Assembly (NCBI RefSeq): GCF_018362975.1
Contig: NZ_CP074371.1
Coordinates: 2,046,001 to 2,110,000 of the forward strand
Origin: Nocardia tengchongensis
GTDB taxonomy: Bacteria > Actinomycetota > Actinomycetes > Mycobacteriales > Mycobacteriaceae
DNA: 64,000 nt
Direction of reading: 5' to 3'
The notes under the pieces were generated by a model. It was not told the origin of the DNA. It saw nothing but the letters and a program-made list of their open reading frames with translations, and did no database searches. Made by a program: the position numbers and the translations under genes. How positions within the stretch are numbered: position 1 is the first letter of the stretch; the number at the start of each line of letters is the position of its first letter. Positions 20,475 to 29,880 of this stretch are shown one piece after another.

Positions 20475-22115
20475 TCGTATCGGTAGTGGTCGAGGTCGAA
20501 GGTGCGGCTGGCGAGCTCGAGTGCGGGTCCCGAGATGGGGCGCACGAAGGGCGCTTCACCGTGGCGGTCGAAGTAGTAACTGTTCGCCTGTGAGCAGCTG
20601 GGCTGAGCGAACGAGGTGTGCCGCACCTTCTTGTGCATGCTCCGCATGTAGGCGTCGTGGGGCTCCTGTCTGACGACCATCTGGGTCGCCCGACGCCGCC
20701 GGGCCTCGTCGAGACAGCGCACGATGTGCCGGCTCCCGGACTCGATCACGCTGAACCAGGACGCCCCGGCGGCGGCCCACGGCCCGTTCATGAGCCAGAA
20801 ATTGGGCGCCAAGGGACTCGAAATGCCTTCGTAGTTCTGGTATTTGTGCTCGTCCCACCACTGCCCGACCTCGATGCCGTCCGTGCCGTGTAGCGGGAAC
20901 GGGGGCACCACGCCCAATTGCATGGTCTTGAAACCCGTTGCGAGCAGCAGGATCTCGACCTCGTGCAGCGTCTCGGTGACCTCACCCGAAGCGTTGTCGG
21001 TCCTCGCGGTGACGATGCCTTCGTGGACGATGCGCACGATGCGGTCGGTGATCAGATCGACGTTGTCGCGGTTGAAGGTTCGGAGGTAGGTGTTCGAGAA
21101 GGAAGGACGCTTGCAGCCGAGTCCGTACTTCGGTGTCAGCCGCTCGCGGGTCTCGGGGTCGGCGACCTGCTGCTCGAGGTGCCACAGACACAGCTTCTCG
21201 ACGCTGCGCACGAACAGCGGAACGCGCATGTGATAGGCGATCCCGGCGGTCATCACCAGCTCGGCCAGCAGTGAGGTGGCCATGCGCAGCACCCGTTGGG
21301 TGACCGGGACGCGTTCGAACAAGCGCCGCATCGGTGGTGCGATGGTGGTGTTCGGCTTCGGGATCACCCAGATCGGGGTCCGCTGGAAAGCGGAAAGCCG
21401 CGCGACCTCGGGTGCGATCTCGGGAATCAGTTGCAGCGCAGTGGCTCCGCTGCCGATGACGGCGACCCGCTTGCCGCGCAAGTCGACGGTCGGGTCCCAA
21501 CGTGCGGTGTGCACGGTTGGCCCGGCGAAGGTGCCGAGGCCCGGGATGTCCGGGTATTTCGGCTGGTCGAGTGGCCCGACCGCCGAAATCAGGAACCGTG
21601 CGGTGAGTGATCCGCCGCTCGTCCGGACACTCCAATGGTGTTGGTCGGCATCGTATTCCGCCGCCTCGACGCGCGTGTGGAGTCGCACGTGGTTCGTGAC
21701 GCCGTACTTGGCGGCGCAGCGCTTGGCGTAGGCCGCGAGTTCGTCGCCGGGCGCGAACAATCGCGACCAGGACGGATTCGGCTCGTAGGAATAGGAATAG
21801 GTGGTCGACGGAATGTCGACGGCGACCCCCGGGTATCTGTTGTGGTGCCAGACGCCACCGATATCGTCGGCCGCCTCCAGGATCGTGAAGTCGGTGATGC
21901 CGGCCTTGCGTAACTGGATACCGAGGCCGATGCCGGAGAACCCCGCGCCGACTATGACGACTTCCTTGTCAACCACCGAAACATCCCCCTTGCGACAGAA
22001 CTGTGGCGTCCAACACTAATGGTTCGGCCTCGCTGCAGCGTTGGATATCCGTAATGCCGTATGCCGCGGACGGAATCGCTCAGATGCCCCGAATTCGCTG
22101 TGCGCCAAAAGCATT

Positions 22116-22146
22116 CGGCCCGGGCTCCGATGCGGAGTCCGGGCCG
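22116..22146 (-). terminator. intrinsic terminator downstream of the secreted-protein gene
   Basis: A GC-rich hairpin (CGGCCCGGGCTCCG, loop ATG, complement with one mismatch), read on the minus strand after the stop at 22162 and followed by a CTTTT run (complement of 22106-22110). Confidence 0.6.
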
Positions 22147-22161
22147 GTTCACGGTGGGGGG

Positions 22162-22854
22162 TTAGTTGGCCGCGGGCGGGACGGGGATGGCGGCGAAGGC
22201 CGGGCGGAAGATGGTGGACGCGCCGGGGGCCAGGGTGTCGACGTAGCTCAGGGCGGCTTCGGTCGCCTGCGGGCCGCCCGACATCTGCAGGCCGATCGCG
22301 CCGCCGATGACGCCGCCGACCACCGCGAGCAAAGGCGCGGTGATGAAGTCGAGGACGAACAGGCCCAGCGGGAAGCCGGCGATGAAGCCGATCGTCGCGC
22401 CGATGGCGGCGCCGGTGGCCACCGCCGGCATATTGGCCTGGACGACGTCGAAGAAGTGCTGCTGGGCGTCGATGTCGCGGAGCTGGGTGTCGGCGGCGGC
22501 GACGGGGGTGAGGGTGAGGCGGCGGTTGCTCTCGTCGATCTTGGGGGTGAATTCGGCGGTCTTGCCGTCGATGTCGTACTTCAGGGGCACGGTGGAGATC
22601 AGGCTGCCCTTGTCGTCGGTGACGATGACGGCCTCGCCGTCCCAGGTGGCCAGGAACTGCCCGGCGCGCAGGGTGCTCACGGCGGAGCGGTGATCGGAGG
22701 AGAGAGCCACGTCGTAGCCGATGCTGTGATCGGTGCCCTTGATCTGCAGGGCGGGTTGCGCGGGGGCCTGCACCGGTTCGGCGGTGGCGGTGCCCGCCAC
22801 GGTGGTCGCGGTCAGGCAAAGCAGGGCGGGCGCAACGTATTTGGTGATACCCAT
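22162..22854 (-). CDS. secreted protein with glycine-zipper-like segment, unknown function
   Basis: 230 residues from ATG 22854. A signal peptide (about residues 1-30, cleavage near TATA-EP) is followed by a beta-rich region and then a Gly/Ala-rich hydrophobic region (about residues 135-195, with repeated small-residue GxxxG spacing) that may insert into or span the mycolate outer membrane. Similar proteins with this layout are common, uncharacterised nocardial exported proteins. It ends in a Pro/Ala tail. It is separated by 79 bases from the upstream transporter gene on the same strand. Confidence 0.75.
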   Translation of the reverse strand: MGITKYVAPALLCLTATTVAGTATAEPVQAPAQPALQIKGTDHSIGYDVALSSDHRSAVSTLRAGQFLATWDGEAVIVTDDKGSLISTVPLKYDIDGKTAEFTPKIDESNRRLTLTPVAAADTQLRDIDAQQHFFDVVQANMPAVATGAAIGATIGFIAGFPLGLFVLDFITAPLLAVVGGVIGGAIGLQMSGGPQATEAALSYVDTLAPGASTIFRPAFAAIPVPPAAN

Positions 22855-22933
22855 GGTGGCTTGTCCTCGAGTTTGCGGATAGGTTTCCCGACCTTTGCGA
22901 CAAACTACCGTTATCAACTCGAGATGTGAAGGG

Positions 22934-23887
22934 TTATGGCGCAGTCGTGTCGTGATCGGGTTCGCCGAGTCGCACAACTACGACACCGGTGAGAATCAAA
23001 GCGCCGCCGAGCAATTGGATCGGGGCCGGGGCCTGACCCAGCAGCGCCCAGGAGAACAGGATGGCGGCCACCACTTCGGCGAGCGCGGCGAAGGAGGCCA
23101 GCCGCGATCCGAGCAGCCGGGTGGCGGCGATGCCGGTGACATAGGAGATGGCGGCGGTGACCACGCCCAGCGCCAGCAGTGGCGTCCACCAGGCCACGGT
23201 GAGATCTTGATAGGTGACGGACGCGGTGGTGGCGTGCAGCGGCACGACGCCGAGCAGTCCGGCGATCAGGATGCCGAGCCCGCCGATCAGCAGGCCGCCG
23301 GTCGCCAGCACGGTGCCGGGCACCTGGTCCCCGGCGTGTGCCGAGAGGATGAAATACCCGGCGCCGCCGACCATCGAGGCCATGGCCCAGGCGATGCCGA
23401 CCGGGCTGGTGGCGGTACCGGCGGTCAGGTTCAGCACCAGGACCAGTCCGATCAGGCCGATCGCCGCGCCGAGTACGGTCGCGCGCCCGGGCTGCTGGCG
23501 GTGCCGCAGCCAGAGATAACCCACCACCGCGATGGGTGAGGTGTATTCGATCAGCAGCGCGACCGCGACGTCCATGTGCGCGACGGCGTTGAAGAAGCAC
23601 AGCTGGGCGGTGACGACGGCGAGCAGTCCGTATCCGGCGAGCAGTCCGGCATTGCGGCGCAGCAGGTTCCAGTCCCCGCGCAGTTGCAGCACGGCCGCGG
23701 GCAGCAGCACGAGCGCGCCCAGCAGCACGCGCACGATGACCACGGCCGCCGGGCTCCAGCCCGCGTCGAAGAGTCCACGGGCCAGTGGCCCGGAGAGTCC
23801 GAAGGCGGTGGCCGACAGGGCGGCGCAGAGCAGTCCGGAACGCAGCCGGTTCGACGCCACCGCCTTGTCATGAGTCACAGTCGCCAT
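22934..23887 (-). CDS. DMT-superfamily (EamA) transporter
   Basis: 317 residues with about ten hydrophobic helices arranged as two EamA repeats (about residues 20-145 and 165-300). This is the usual size and topology of RhaT/YdcZ-type metabolite exporters. The ATG at 23887 lies only 9 bases after a good -10 hexamer, so the mRNA is probably leaderless. A divergent CGNR zinc-finger protein, often the local regulator of such exporters, begins 39 bases away. The substrate (amino acids, purines or drugs in this family) is unknown. Confidence 0.88.
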   Translation of the reverse strand: MATVTHDKAVASNRLRSGLLCAALSATAFGLSGPLARGLFDAGWSPAAVVIVRVLLGALVLLPAAVLQLRGDWNLLRRNAGLLAGYGLLAVVTAQLCFFNAVAHMDVAVALLIEYTSPIAVVGYLWLRHRQQPGRATVLGAAIGLIGLVLVLNLTAGTATSPVGIAWAMASMVGGAGYFILSAHAGDQVPGTVLATGGLLIGGLGILIAGLLGVVPLHATTASVTYQDLTVAWWTPLLALGVVTAAISYVTGIAATRLLGSRLASFAALAEVVAAILFSWALLGQAPAPIQLLGGALILTGVVVVRLGEPDHDTTAP

Positions 23888-23895
23888 GACAAATG

Positions 23896-23925
23896 ACAGT
23901 AAGGAGGCCGCGTGTAATCTGTCAA
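23896..23925 (-). promoter_or_regulatory. promoter of the DMT transporter with inverted repeat
   Basis: On the minus strand, TTGACA (23925-23920) and TACTGT (23901-23896) are spaced by 18 bases. The hexamers overlap a TGACAG...CTGTCA inverted repeat (23894-23899 and 23919-23924) that could be the operator of the divergent CGNR protein. The -10 ends 8 bases before the ATG. Confidence 0.55.
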
Positions 23926-23926
23926 A

Positions 23927-24465
23927 GTGATTTTCGCTGATGACACGGTGGCGCGTCGCTGGCGGCCGCCGTGGAACTGGTCAACTCGGCCGAGGACCCC
24001 GACACCCTCACCGAGATCGCCCAGCTGGACGAATTCTTCGCCAAGCACGGCTACACCGGTGCGCACGCCCGCACCCGCGCCGAACTGACCGCCGTCCGCG
24101 CCCAGCGCGCACCCCTGCGCCGCCTGCTCACCGCCGACCGCGACACCGCGGCCGACCTGGTGAACGACCTGCTCGCCGCGCATCACGCGGTCCCGCGCCT
24201 GGTCCGCCACGACGGCCTCGACTATCACATTCACGCGGTCGCGCCGGACGCTCCGCTGGAGGTGCGCATGGTGGTCGAGACCGCCATGGCCATGATCGAC
24301 CTGATCCGCGCCGACGAACTCTCCCGCCTGGCCGTCTGCGCCGACGCCGGCTGCGCGGGCATCGTGCTGGACCTGTCCCGCAATCGTTCCCGCCGCTATT
24401 GCTCGACGGCGTGCACCAACCGCAATGCGGTCGCGGCCTATCGGGCCCGCAAGACGGTCGGCTGA
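23927..24465 (+). CDS. CGNR zinc-finger protein (ABATE domain), apparent frameshift near 23950
   Basis: Most of the protein is read in the frame ending at 24465. It has an ABATE-type N-terminal domain (LVNSAEDPDTL...) and a C-terminal CGNR zinc finger with Cys in 'VCADAGCAGIVLD' and 'RRYCSTACTNRNA'. In this frame the first start is GTG 23971, already inside the conserved N-terminus. GTG 23927 gives the expected beginning MIFADDTVA, but in another frame. Restoring one missing base near 23950 (GTGGCG-CGTCG) joins them. It is probably a transcriptional regulator of the divergent DMT exporter. Confidence 0.75.
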
Positions 24466-24600
24466 TTCCGCGGGCGGCGGGTTGCTCCGGGTGCGCGGCG
24501 CCGGGTTGGGCATTAGGGTTTTCCAGGCCGCCCTGGCGGGCCGGTCGATGGTGCTAGCGTGCCCGTACGCTGTACGAGTTCAATCGGGGTTGTCCAGGTA

Positions 24601-26112
24601 ATGACGATGAGAACACAACTGCCGCTGCGTCCCTACGACGTCGTGTTGATCGGCGGCGGCATCATGAGCGCGACGCTCGCGGTGCTGATCAAGCATTTGG
24701 AACCCAGTTGGACGATCGCGGTCTACGAGCGATTGCCCGAGGTCGGGTCCGAAGCCTCGGCGGCCTGGAACAATTCGGGCACCGGGCACGCGGGTCTGTG
24801 CGAACTCGATTACACCCGCGAGCATCCCGACGGCTCCATCGATATCGAGCCGGCCCTCGAACTCAACGAGCAGTTCCAGCTGACCCGGCAATTGTGGGCG
24901 TCGCTGGTGGGGTCCGGGATCCTGCGCAAGCCGGAGACCTTCATCAATCCGGTCCCGCACATGACGCTGGCGCGCGGGAAGGACGAGGTCGATTTCCTGC
25001 GCCGCCGCCACGAGACCATGTCGGCGCATCACCTTTTCTCGAATATGCGTTTCAGTGACGATCCGGAAGTGATCGCCGAATGGGCGCCGCTGCTCACCGC
25101 GGGCCGCGACGCGTCCGAGCCGATCGCCGCCACCCGCGATATCACCGGCAGTGATGTCGATTTCGGGGAGCTCACCGGGCAGTTGTTCCATTGGCTGCGC
25201 TGGCAGGACGTGGAGATCCACCGCAATTGCGAGGTGCGCGGGCTACGCCGCAACAATGACGGCACCTGGCAGTTGCGGGTCGACTGGCGGACCGAGAACG
25301 ATCGGCTCACCCGCAAGGCCGACGCGCGCTTCGTGTTCGCGGGTGCGGGCGGCTGGGCGTTGAAGATCCTGCAGAAGGCGGGGATTCCGGAGGCGGACGG
25401 CTACGGGCTGCTGCCGGTGAGCGGCCGGTTCCTGCGGTGCGACAATCCGGAGGTGGCGGCCGGGCACGAGGCCAAGGTGTACGGCCGGGCGCGGCCGGGT
25501 GCGCCGTCGATCGCCATGCCGCACTTGGACACTCGCATCGTGAACGGTGAGCGCGCGCTGCTGTTCGGGCCCTACGCGGGCGCGAATCCCCGCTTCCTGA
25601 AACAGGGTTCGCTGTTCGACGCGCCGGGGTCGCTGCGGCCGGCCAATGCCGGATCGATCACCGCCATGCTCAAGGCGAACACCGAACTGCTCCGGTTGCT
25701 GGCCGGGCAGGTGGCCTCGACCCGCAAGAAGAAGCTGGCGGCGCTGCGGGAGTTCGTGCCCGAGGCGCGGGCCGAGGACTGGTCGCTGATCACCGCCGGG
25801 CAGCGCGCCCAGCTGGTGAAGCCGGATGCCGAGCGCGGCGGCGTGCTGGAGTTCGGGACGGAGGTGGTGGCCGCGCAGGACGGTTCGATCGCCGCGGTGC
25901 TGGGTGCCGGCCCGGGCGCGTCGACGGCCCCGGTGGTGCTGCTGGAGGTGTTGCAGCGCTGCTTCCCTCGGTATGCGCGGATCTGGGAGCCGCGGTTGCG
26001 GGAGTTGATGCCGACGCTGGGGCAGAACCTGGCCGATGATCCGCGGCTGGCCCGGCAGACCATGGCCCGGACCGCGGAGGCGCTGGGCCTGGCGGGCCGG
26101 GTGGTGGGCTGA
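24601..26112 (+). CDS. mqo: malate:quinone oxidoreductase
   Basis: 503 residues from ATG 24601, the usual length for Mqo. The FAD motif VVLIGGGIMSATLA is at about residues 13-26, followed by the family blocks 'AAWNNSGTGHAGLCELDYT' (about 57-75), 'PHMTLARG' and 'FAGAGGWALKILQKAGIPE'. Mqo oxidises L-malate to oxaloacetate at the membrane and passes electrons to menaquinone, an NAD-independent TCA-cycle step typical of Actinobacteria. It is a peripheral membrane enzyme, transcribed alone in this window. Confidence 0.95.
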   Translation: MTMRTQLPLRPYDVVLIGGGIMSATLAVLIKHLEPSWTIAVYERLPEVGSEASAAWNNSGTGHAGLCELDYTREHPDGSIDIEPALELNEQFQLTRQLWASLVGSGILRKPETFINPVPHMTLARGKDEVDFLRRRHETMSAHHLFSNMRFSDDPEVIAEWAPLLTAGRDASEPIAATRDITGSDVDFGELTGQLFHWLRWQDVEIHRNCEVRGLRRNNDGTWQLRVDWRTENDRLTRKADARFVFAGAGGWALKILQKAGIPEADGYGLLPVSGRFLRCDNPEVAAGHEAKVYGRARPGAPSIAMPHLDTRIVNGERALLFGPYAGANPRFLKQGSLFDAPGSLRPANAGSITAMLKANTELLRLLAGQVASTRKKKLAALREFVPEARAEDWSLITAGQRAQLVKPDAERGGVLEFGTEVVAAQDGSIAAVLGAGPGASTAPVVLLEVLQRCFPRYARIWEPRLRELMPTLGQNLADDPRLARQTMARTAEALGLAGRVVG

Positions 26113-26198
26113 TCCGGCAGGAAGCTGCCGCGCCCGAACCCGCTCGGACCGTGGACAAAGTCGCTGCTCACCCGGTATGCCTGTAGTTGTTCCAACGG

Positions 26199-26212
26199 TG
26201 GAACACGTTTCA
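26199..26212 (+). promoter_or_regulatory. possible KstR-type site, degenerate
   Basis: TGGAACACGTTTCA fits TNNAACNNGTTNNA at every defined base, although its arms are less symmetric than in the three reductase-linked sites. It also overlaps a perfect GTTCCA/TGGAAC inverted repeat (26189-26204). It lies 24 bases before the thioesterase start. Confidence 0.35.
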
Positions 26213-26235
26213 ATTTCTGATCGGCGGGAGACGCG

Positions 26236-26705
26236 ATGGACAGCGCGACCATGGGCGACATGGTGATGGCGGGCTTCAAAAAGCTCGGCTTCATCCAGTT
26301 CACCGGCATCGAGAGCGTCGAATACGCCCCGGGCCGCAGCGTGGTGCAGATGCCGGCGCGCGCCGAGCACTTCAACCACAACGGCGACATCCACGCCGCC
26401 CTGCTGTTCGGCCTGGCCGAGACCGCCGCCATGGGCGCGTCCATCTCCGGCATCGTGGACCTGCTGGGCGAGACCTTCATCGTCGCCCGCGACGGCCGCA
26501 TCGAATACCTGGCCCGCGCCAAGGGGCAGGAGGGCCCGTTCACCGGCACCGCCGAACTGACCCCGAGACGATCGCCGAGACCCGCGCGAACATCGAGTCC
26601 CGCACCGAGATCGAGCTGGAGGTGCCGGTGATCATCGCCGATGTCACCGGCAAGCCCGTGGCCCGCGCCGCCTTCACCGCGGTCATCCGGCCGCGCCGCA
26701 CGTAA
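26236..26705 (+). CDS. hotdog-fold thioesterase-like protein, apparent one-base deletion near 26563
   Basis: The N-terminal two thirds (ATG 26236) form a DUF4442/PaaI-like hotdog domain, with 'HFNHNGDIHAALLFGLAE' carrying the helix and active-site region. At about 26560-26568 the frame turns into Arg/Pro-rich sequence, while the correct continuation (TIAETRANIES..., then VTGKPVARAAF) runs in another frame to 26705. One missing C in the ACCCC run restores a normal protein of about 156 residues. Its likely activity is hydrolysis of acyl-CoA or acyl thioesters. A possible KstR-type operator lies just upstream. Confidence 0.75.
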
Positions 26706-26716
26706 CCCGAGGCGCT

Positions 26717-27724
26717 TCAGCGCTCACTGTCGAGCATGGCCATCTGCGCCGGGGCGTAGCGGCCGCCCGCCACCTGATCGGCGGGCACCGCGGCCTCGAT
26801 GGTGGCCAGCTCGGCCTCGGAGAGCCGAATGTCCGCCGCCGCAACGGCTTCGGCCCAGCGCTCCGGCTTCCGCGCGCCGATCAACGGCACGATGTCGGTG
26901 CCCCGCGACAGCGCCCACGCGATGGCCAGCTGGGCCACGCTCACCTGGCGCTCGGCCGCGATCTTCGCGAGCGCGTCCACCAGTCGCAGGTTGGCGTCGA
27001 GGTTCTCGCCCTGGAAGCGCGGGCTGTGGGCGCGGAAATCGCTGGGCGCGAACTGCTGCCCGGACCGCACCGAATCGCTGAGCAGCCCGCGCGACAGTAC
27101 CCCGTAGGCGGTGATGCCGATTCCGAGTTCCCGTGCGACGGGCAGGATCTCGGCCTCGATGCCGCGCGAGATCAGCGAGTACTCGATCTGCAGATCCGCG
27201 ATCGGATGCACGGCCGCGGCCCGGCGCAGCGTCTCCGCGCCCACCTCGGACAGGCCGATGTGGCGGATGTACCCGGCCTGCACCAGCTCGGCCAGCCCGC
27301 CGATGGTCTCCTCGATCGGGACGTTCGGGTCCAGCCGCGCGGGCCGGTAGATGTCGATGTAGTCGGTGCCGAGCCGCTGCAGCGAATAGGCGAGGAAGTT
27401 CTTGGTGGCCGCCGGCCGGGTGTCGACGCCGCCGAAGCTGTTGTCGGGCCCGCGCAGCGCGCCGTACTTCACGCTGAGCAGGACGTCCTCCCGCTTGCGG
27501 TCGGCCAGCGCCTGCCGGATGAGCAGTTCGTTGTGGCCCATGCCGTAGAAGTCGCCGGTGTCGATGAGGTTCGCGCCGGAGTCGAGGGCCGCGTGCACGG
27601 TCGCGATCGAGACGGTGTCGTCGGCCGTGCCGTACATGCCCGACATTCCCATGGCGCCCAGCGCGATTCGGGAGACGGCGGGCCCGGTCTTGCCGAGCTG
27701 GACGGTGCTGAGGTTCGTGGTCAT
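26717..27724 (-). CDS. aldo/keto reductase
   Basis: 335 residues from ATG 27724. TIM-barrel AKR: 'LIDTGDFYGMGHNE' supplies the catalytic Asp and Tyr (about residues 53-62), 'SVKYGALRG' the Lys (about 85), and the NADPH-binding end has 'IVPLIGARKPERW'. The usual catalytic His segment reads 'YRPARLD' where most AKRs have a His-containing motif, a substitution worth noting. It is divergent from an XRE-family regulator across a 9-bp-arm palindrome, a common regulator-plus-oxidoreductase arrangement. Substrate unknown. Confidence 0.88.
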   Translation of the reverse strand: MTTNLSTVQLGKTGPAVSRIALGAMGMSGMYGTADDTVSIATVHAALDSGANLIDTGDFYGMGHNELLIRQALADRKREDVLLSVKYGALRGPDNSFGGVDTRPAATKNFLAYSLQRLGTDYIDIYRPARLDPNVPIEETIGGLAELVQAGYIRHIGLSEVGAETLRRAAAVHPIADLQIEYSLISRGIEAEILPVARELGIGITAYGVLSRGLLSDSVRSGQQFAPSDFRAHSPRFQGENLDANLRLVDALAKIAAERQVSVAQLAIAWALSRGTDIVPLIGARKPERWAEAVAAADIRLSEAELATIEAAVPADQVAGGRYAPAQMAMLDSER

Positions 27725-27773
27725 GTGGATAACTCTGCGCCCCGGCGGAGAGGTGCGGGAGAGGAGTCTCGAT

Positions 27774-27794
27774 CCAGGGATCGGCGATCCCTGG
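27774..27794. promoter_or_regulatory. perfect palindrome, probable operator of the XRE/AKR pair
   Basis: CCAGGGATC (27774-27782), a GGC spacer, then GATCCCTGG (27786-27794). It sits 50 bases upstream of the aldo/keto reductase start and 180 upstream of the divergent XRE regulator. There is no T-run, so an operator is more likely than a terminator. Confidence 0.55.
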
Positions 27795-27974
27795 TTACGG
27801 ATCGCGGCCGAGCCCGCCCCGGCCCTGTGGATGGCCGGGTGCGGGGCCTGTGGATGATTCGACCTGGCCGTTCCGCCGGATCGACCCGGTTGTGGACCGC
27901 TGTGGATGGATCCGAGCCGAGACTGGGACTGCCGATACCTGGCTACCGGCCCGGGGACAGGGGACAGTGGTGAG

Positions 27975-28814
27975 GTGGATCGAACCGAGCTCGCAGACTT
28001 CCTGCGCCGCCGCCGTGAGCAGCTGCAACCCGGGACCGTCGGACTGCCGCCCGGCGCCCGCCGCCGCACCCCCGGCCTGCGCCGCGACGAGGTCGCGCTG
28101 CTCGCGGGCATGTCGACCGACTACTACACCCGGCTGGAACAGGCCCGCGGGCCGCGGCCGTCGGTGCAGGTGCTGGCCGCGCTGGCGCGCGCCCTGCGGT
28201 TGACCGACAGCGAACGCGACCACCTGTACCACCTGTCCGGGCATCAGGCCCCCGCCCGCGGCGGCGACAGCCACGTGGGCCCGGGCATCCTGCACGTGCT
28301 GTCCAAACTCGACGACACCCCGGCCCTGGTCATCTCCGACCTCGGCGAGGTGCTGGTGCAGAACCGCATGCACACCCTGCTGGCGGGGGACTACACGCAA
28401 CGGCGCGGACTCGACCGCTGCATTCCCTGGCGCTGGTTCACCGAACCGGGCTCGCGCGCCATCTTCCCGCCCGAGGACTGGGAAGCGCTGAGCCACAAGC
28501 ACGTCGCCGATCTGCGCGCCGTCTCCGCCCGCCGCGCCGGCGACGCCGACGTGACCGAGCTGGTGGCGCGGTTGCGCGCGGCCAGCCCGGAGTTCGAGCG
28601 GTTATGGCATGAGCACGAGGTGGGCACCGGCACCGGGCACATCAAACGCATGATCCACCCGGAAGTCGGTGTGCTGGAGCTGATCTGCGAACCGCTGCTC
28701 ACCCCCAGCGCCACCCGGCACGTGCTGATCTACTACCCCGCGCCCGGCACCGACACCCAGGACAAGCTGGATCTGCTGCGGGTCATCGGAACCCAGTCGA
28801 TGACCGGCAGCTGA
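27975..28814 (+). CDS. XRE-family regulator with MmyB-like ligand-binding domain
   Basis: 279 residues from GTG 27975. The N-terminal helix-turn-helix spans about residues 5-75 (LADFLRRRREQL; 'TPGLRRDEVALLAGMSTDYYTRLEQ'). The rest is the MmyB-like PAS-type domain (about 100-270), thought to bind fatty acids or other hydrophobic ligands. Such regulators usually control an adjacent, often divergent, oxidoreductase, as here with the aldo/keto reductase. Its 3' end converges on the pirin gene with a 40-base gap. Confidence 0.88.
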   Translation: MDRTELADFLRRRREQLQPGTVGLPPGARRRTPGLRRDEVALLAGMSTDYYTRLEQARGPRPSVQVLAALARALRLTDSERDHLYHLSGHQAPARGGDSHVGPGILHVLSKLDDTPALVISDLGEVLVQNRMHTLLAGDYTQRRGLDRCIPWRWFTEPGSRAIFPPEDWEALSHKHVADLRAVSARRAGDADVTELVARLRAASPEFERLWHEHEVGTGTGHIKRMIHPEVGVLELICEPLLTPSATRHVLIYYPAPGTDTQDKLDLLRVIGTQSMTGS

Positions 28815-28854
28815 GCCGCACTCGCGCGGTACTGCTCGTGCGGCGCCCAGGCTT

Positions 28855-29865
28855 CTATTCGTGCGGTACGCCGCAGCGCCGCTTCCGGGGCTTCAGATGC
28901 AGCCCCGGCAGCGGGGGAGCGGGGATCCGCTGCTCCGGCGTGTGCCCGGCGATCTCGGCGAAACGGCCGACATCCTGCTTCTCCCAATCGTTTCGGGCCT
29001 GCTCGATCTCCTCGTGACTGCGCGCCACGAAGTTCCACCACATAACCAGGTCCTCGCCGAACGGTTCCCCGCCGAGCAGCAGCAGATGCGCGCCCGCGGT
29101 GTCGTGCAGGCGGATCGATTCCCGGTCACTGCCCAGGTAGAACAGGTTGCCCGGCTCGACCGGGGTGCCGTCGACGGTCAGCGCGCCCTCGATCACCAGG
29201 ATCGCGTGCTCGAAAGCCGAATTCAACGGCAGCACGGCATTCGCTCCGGCCTCGACGCGCAGGTCCGCGCCGACGATCGGGGTGTAGGCGATCGCCGGTG
29301 AGGTCACGCCACCCAGCGACCCGATCAGCACGGTGCCCCGGACCTCGGCGCCCCGCGCGTCGGGCAGATTGTTGATCGAGAACGTCGGCAGCTCCCGATG
29401 CTGCTCGAAATGCGGTGCGATATCCCGGGATTCGCCCGGCAGCGCCACCCACAGCTGCAACCCGTGCCCCGAGACATGGCCCGGCACCCGGTATTCCGAA
29501 TGCGCGATGCCGTGCCCCGAGGTCATGATGTTGAGCTGTCCCGGCGCGATCTCCACGTCCGAGCCCACCCCATCGCGGTGCCGGATCCGGCCGTCCAAAG
29601 GCCAAGTGACCGTTTGCAATCCGATGTGCGGGTGCGGGTCGATGTCGTGGCCTTCGGGATTGGCCTCCGACCCGGAACCGAAATTGTCCAGGAAGCACCA
29701 GGCGCCGACGGTCGGCAGATCCCGTTGCGGCAGTGACCGGAACACGGTCACCCCGCGGACGCCGCCCAGCGGCACCTCCCGCGCCGGAAAGAACTCCGCC
29801 CGCGGACCGGGCCGGCCCGACGACTCGCACAGCGACTCCTCCGGCCGCGGCTCCAGATCACTCAC
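28855..29865 (-). CDS. pirin-family protein
   Basis: 336 residues, a bicupin. The N-terminal cupin carries the metal-binding signature 'HDIDPHPHIGLQTVTWPLDG' (His residues near 73-79) and a second His/Glu site, 'SGHGIAHSE' (about 116-124). Pirins bind Fe and act as quercetinase-like dioxygenases or redox-sensing co-regulators. It is the third gene of a tight unit with an AhpD-like protein and a GNAT acetyltransferase (gaps 3 and 15 bases), which suggests an oxidative-stress role. Confidence 0.9.
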   Translation of the reverse strand: MSDLEPRPEESLCESSGRPGPRAEFFPAREVPLGGVRGVTVFRSLPQRDLPTVGAWCFLDNFGSGSEANPEGHDIDPHPHIGLQTVTWPLDGRIRHRDGVGSDVEIAPGQLNIMTSGHGIAHSEYRVPGHVSGHGLQLWVALPGESRDIAPHFEQHRELPTFSINNLPDARGAEVRGTVLIGSLGGVTSPAIAYTPIVGADLRVEAGANAVLPLNSAFEHAILVIEGALTVDGTPVEPGNLFYLGSDRESIRLHDTAGAHLLLLGGEPFGEDLVMWWNFVARSHEEIEQARNDWEKQDVGRFAEIAGHTPEQRIPAPPLPGLHLKPRKRRCGVPHE

Positions 29866-29880
29866 ACCCGCACCTCCTGC

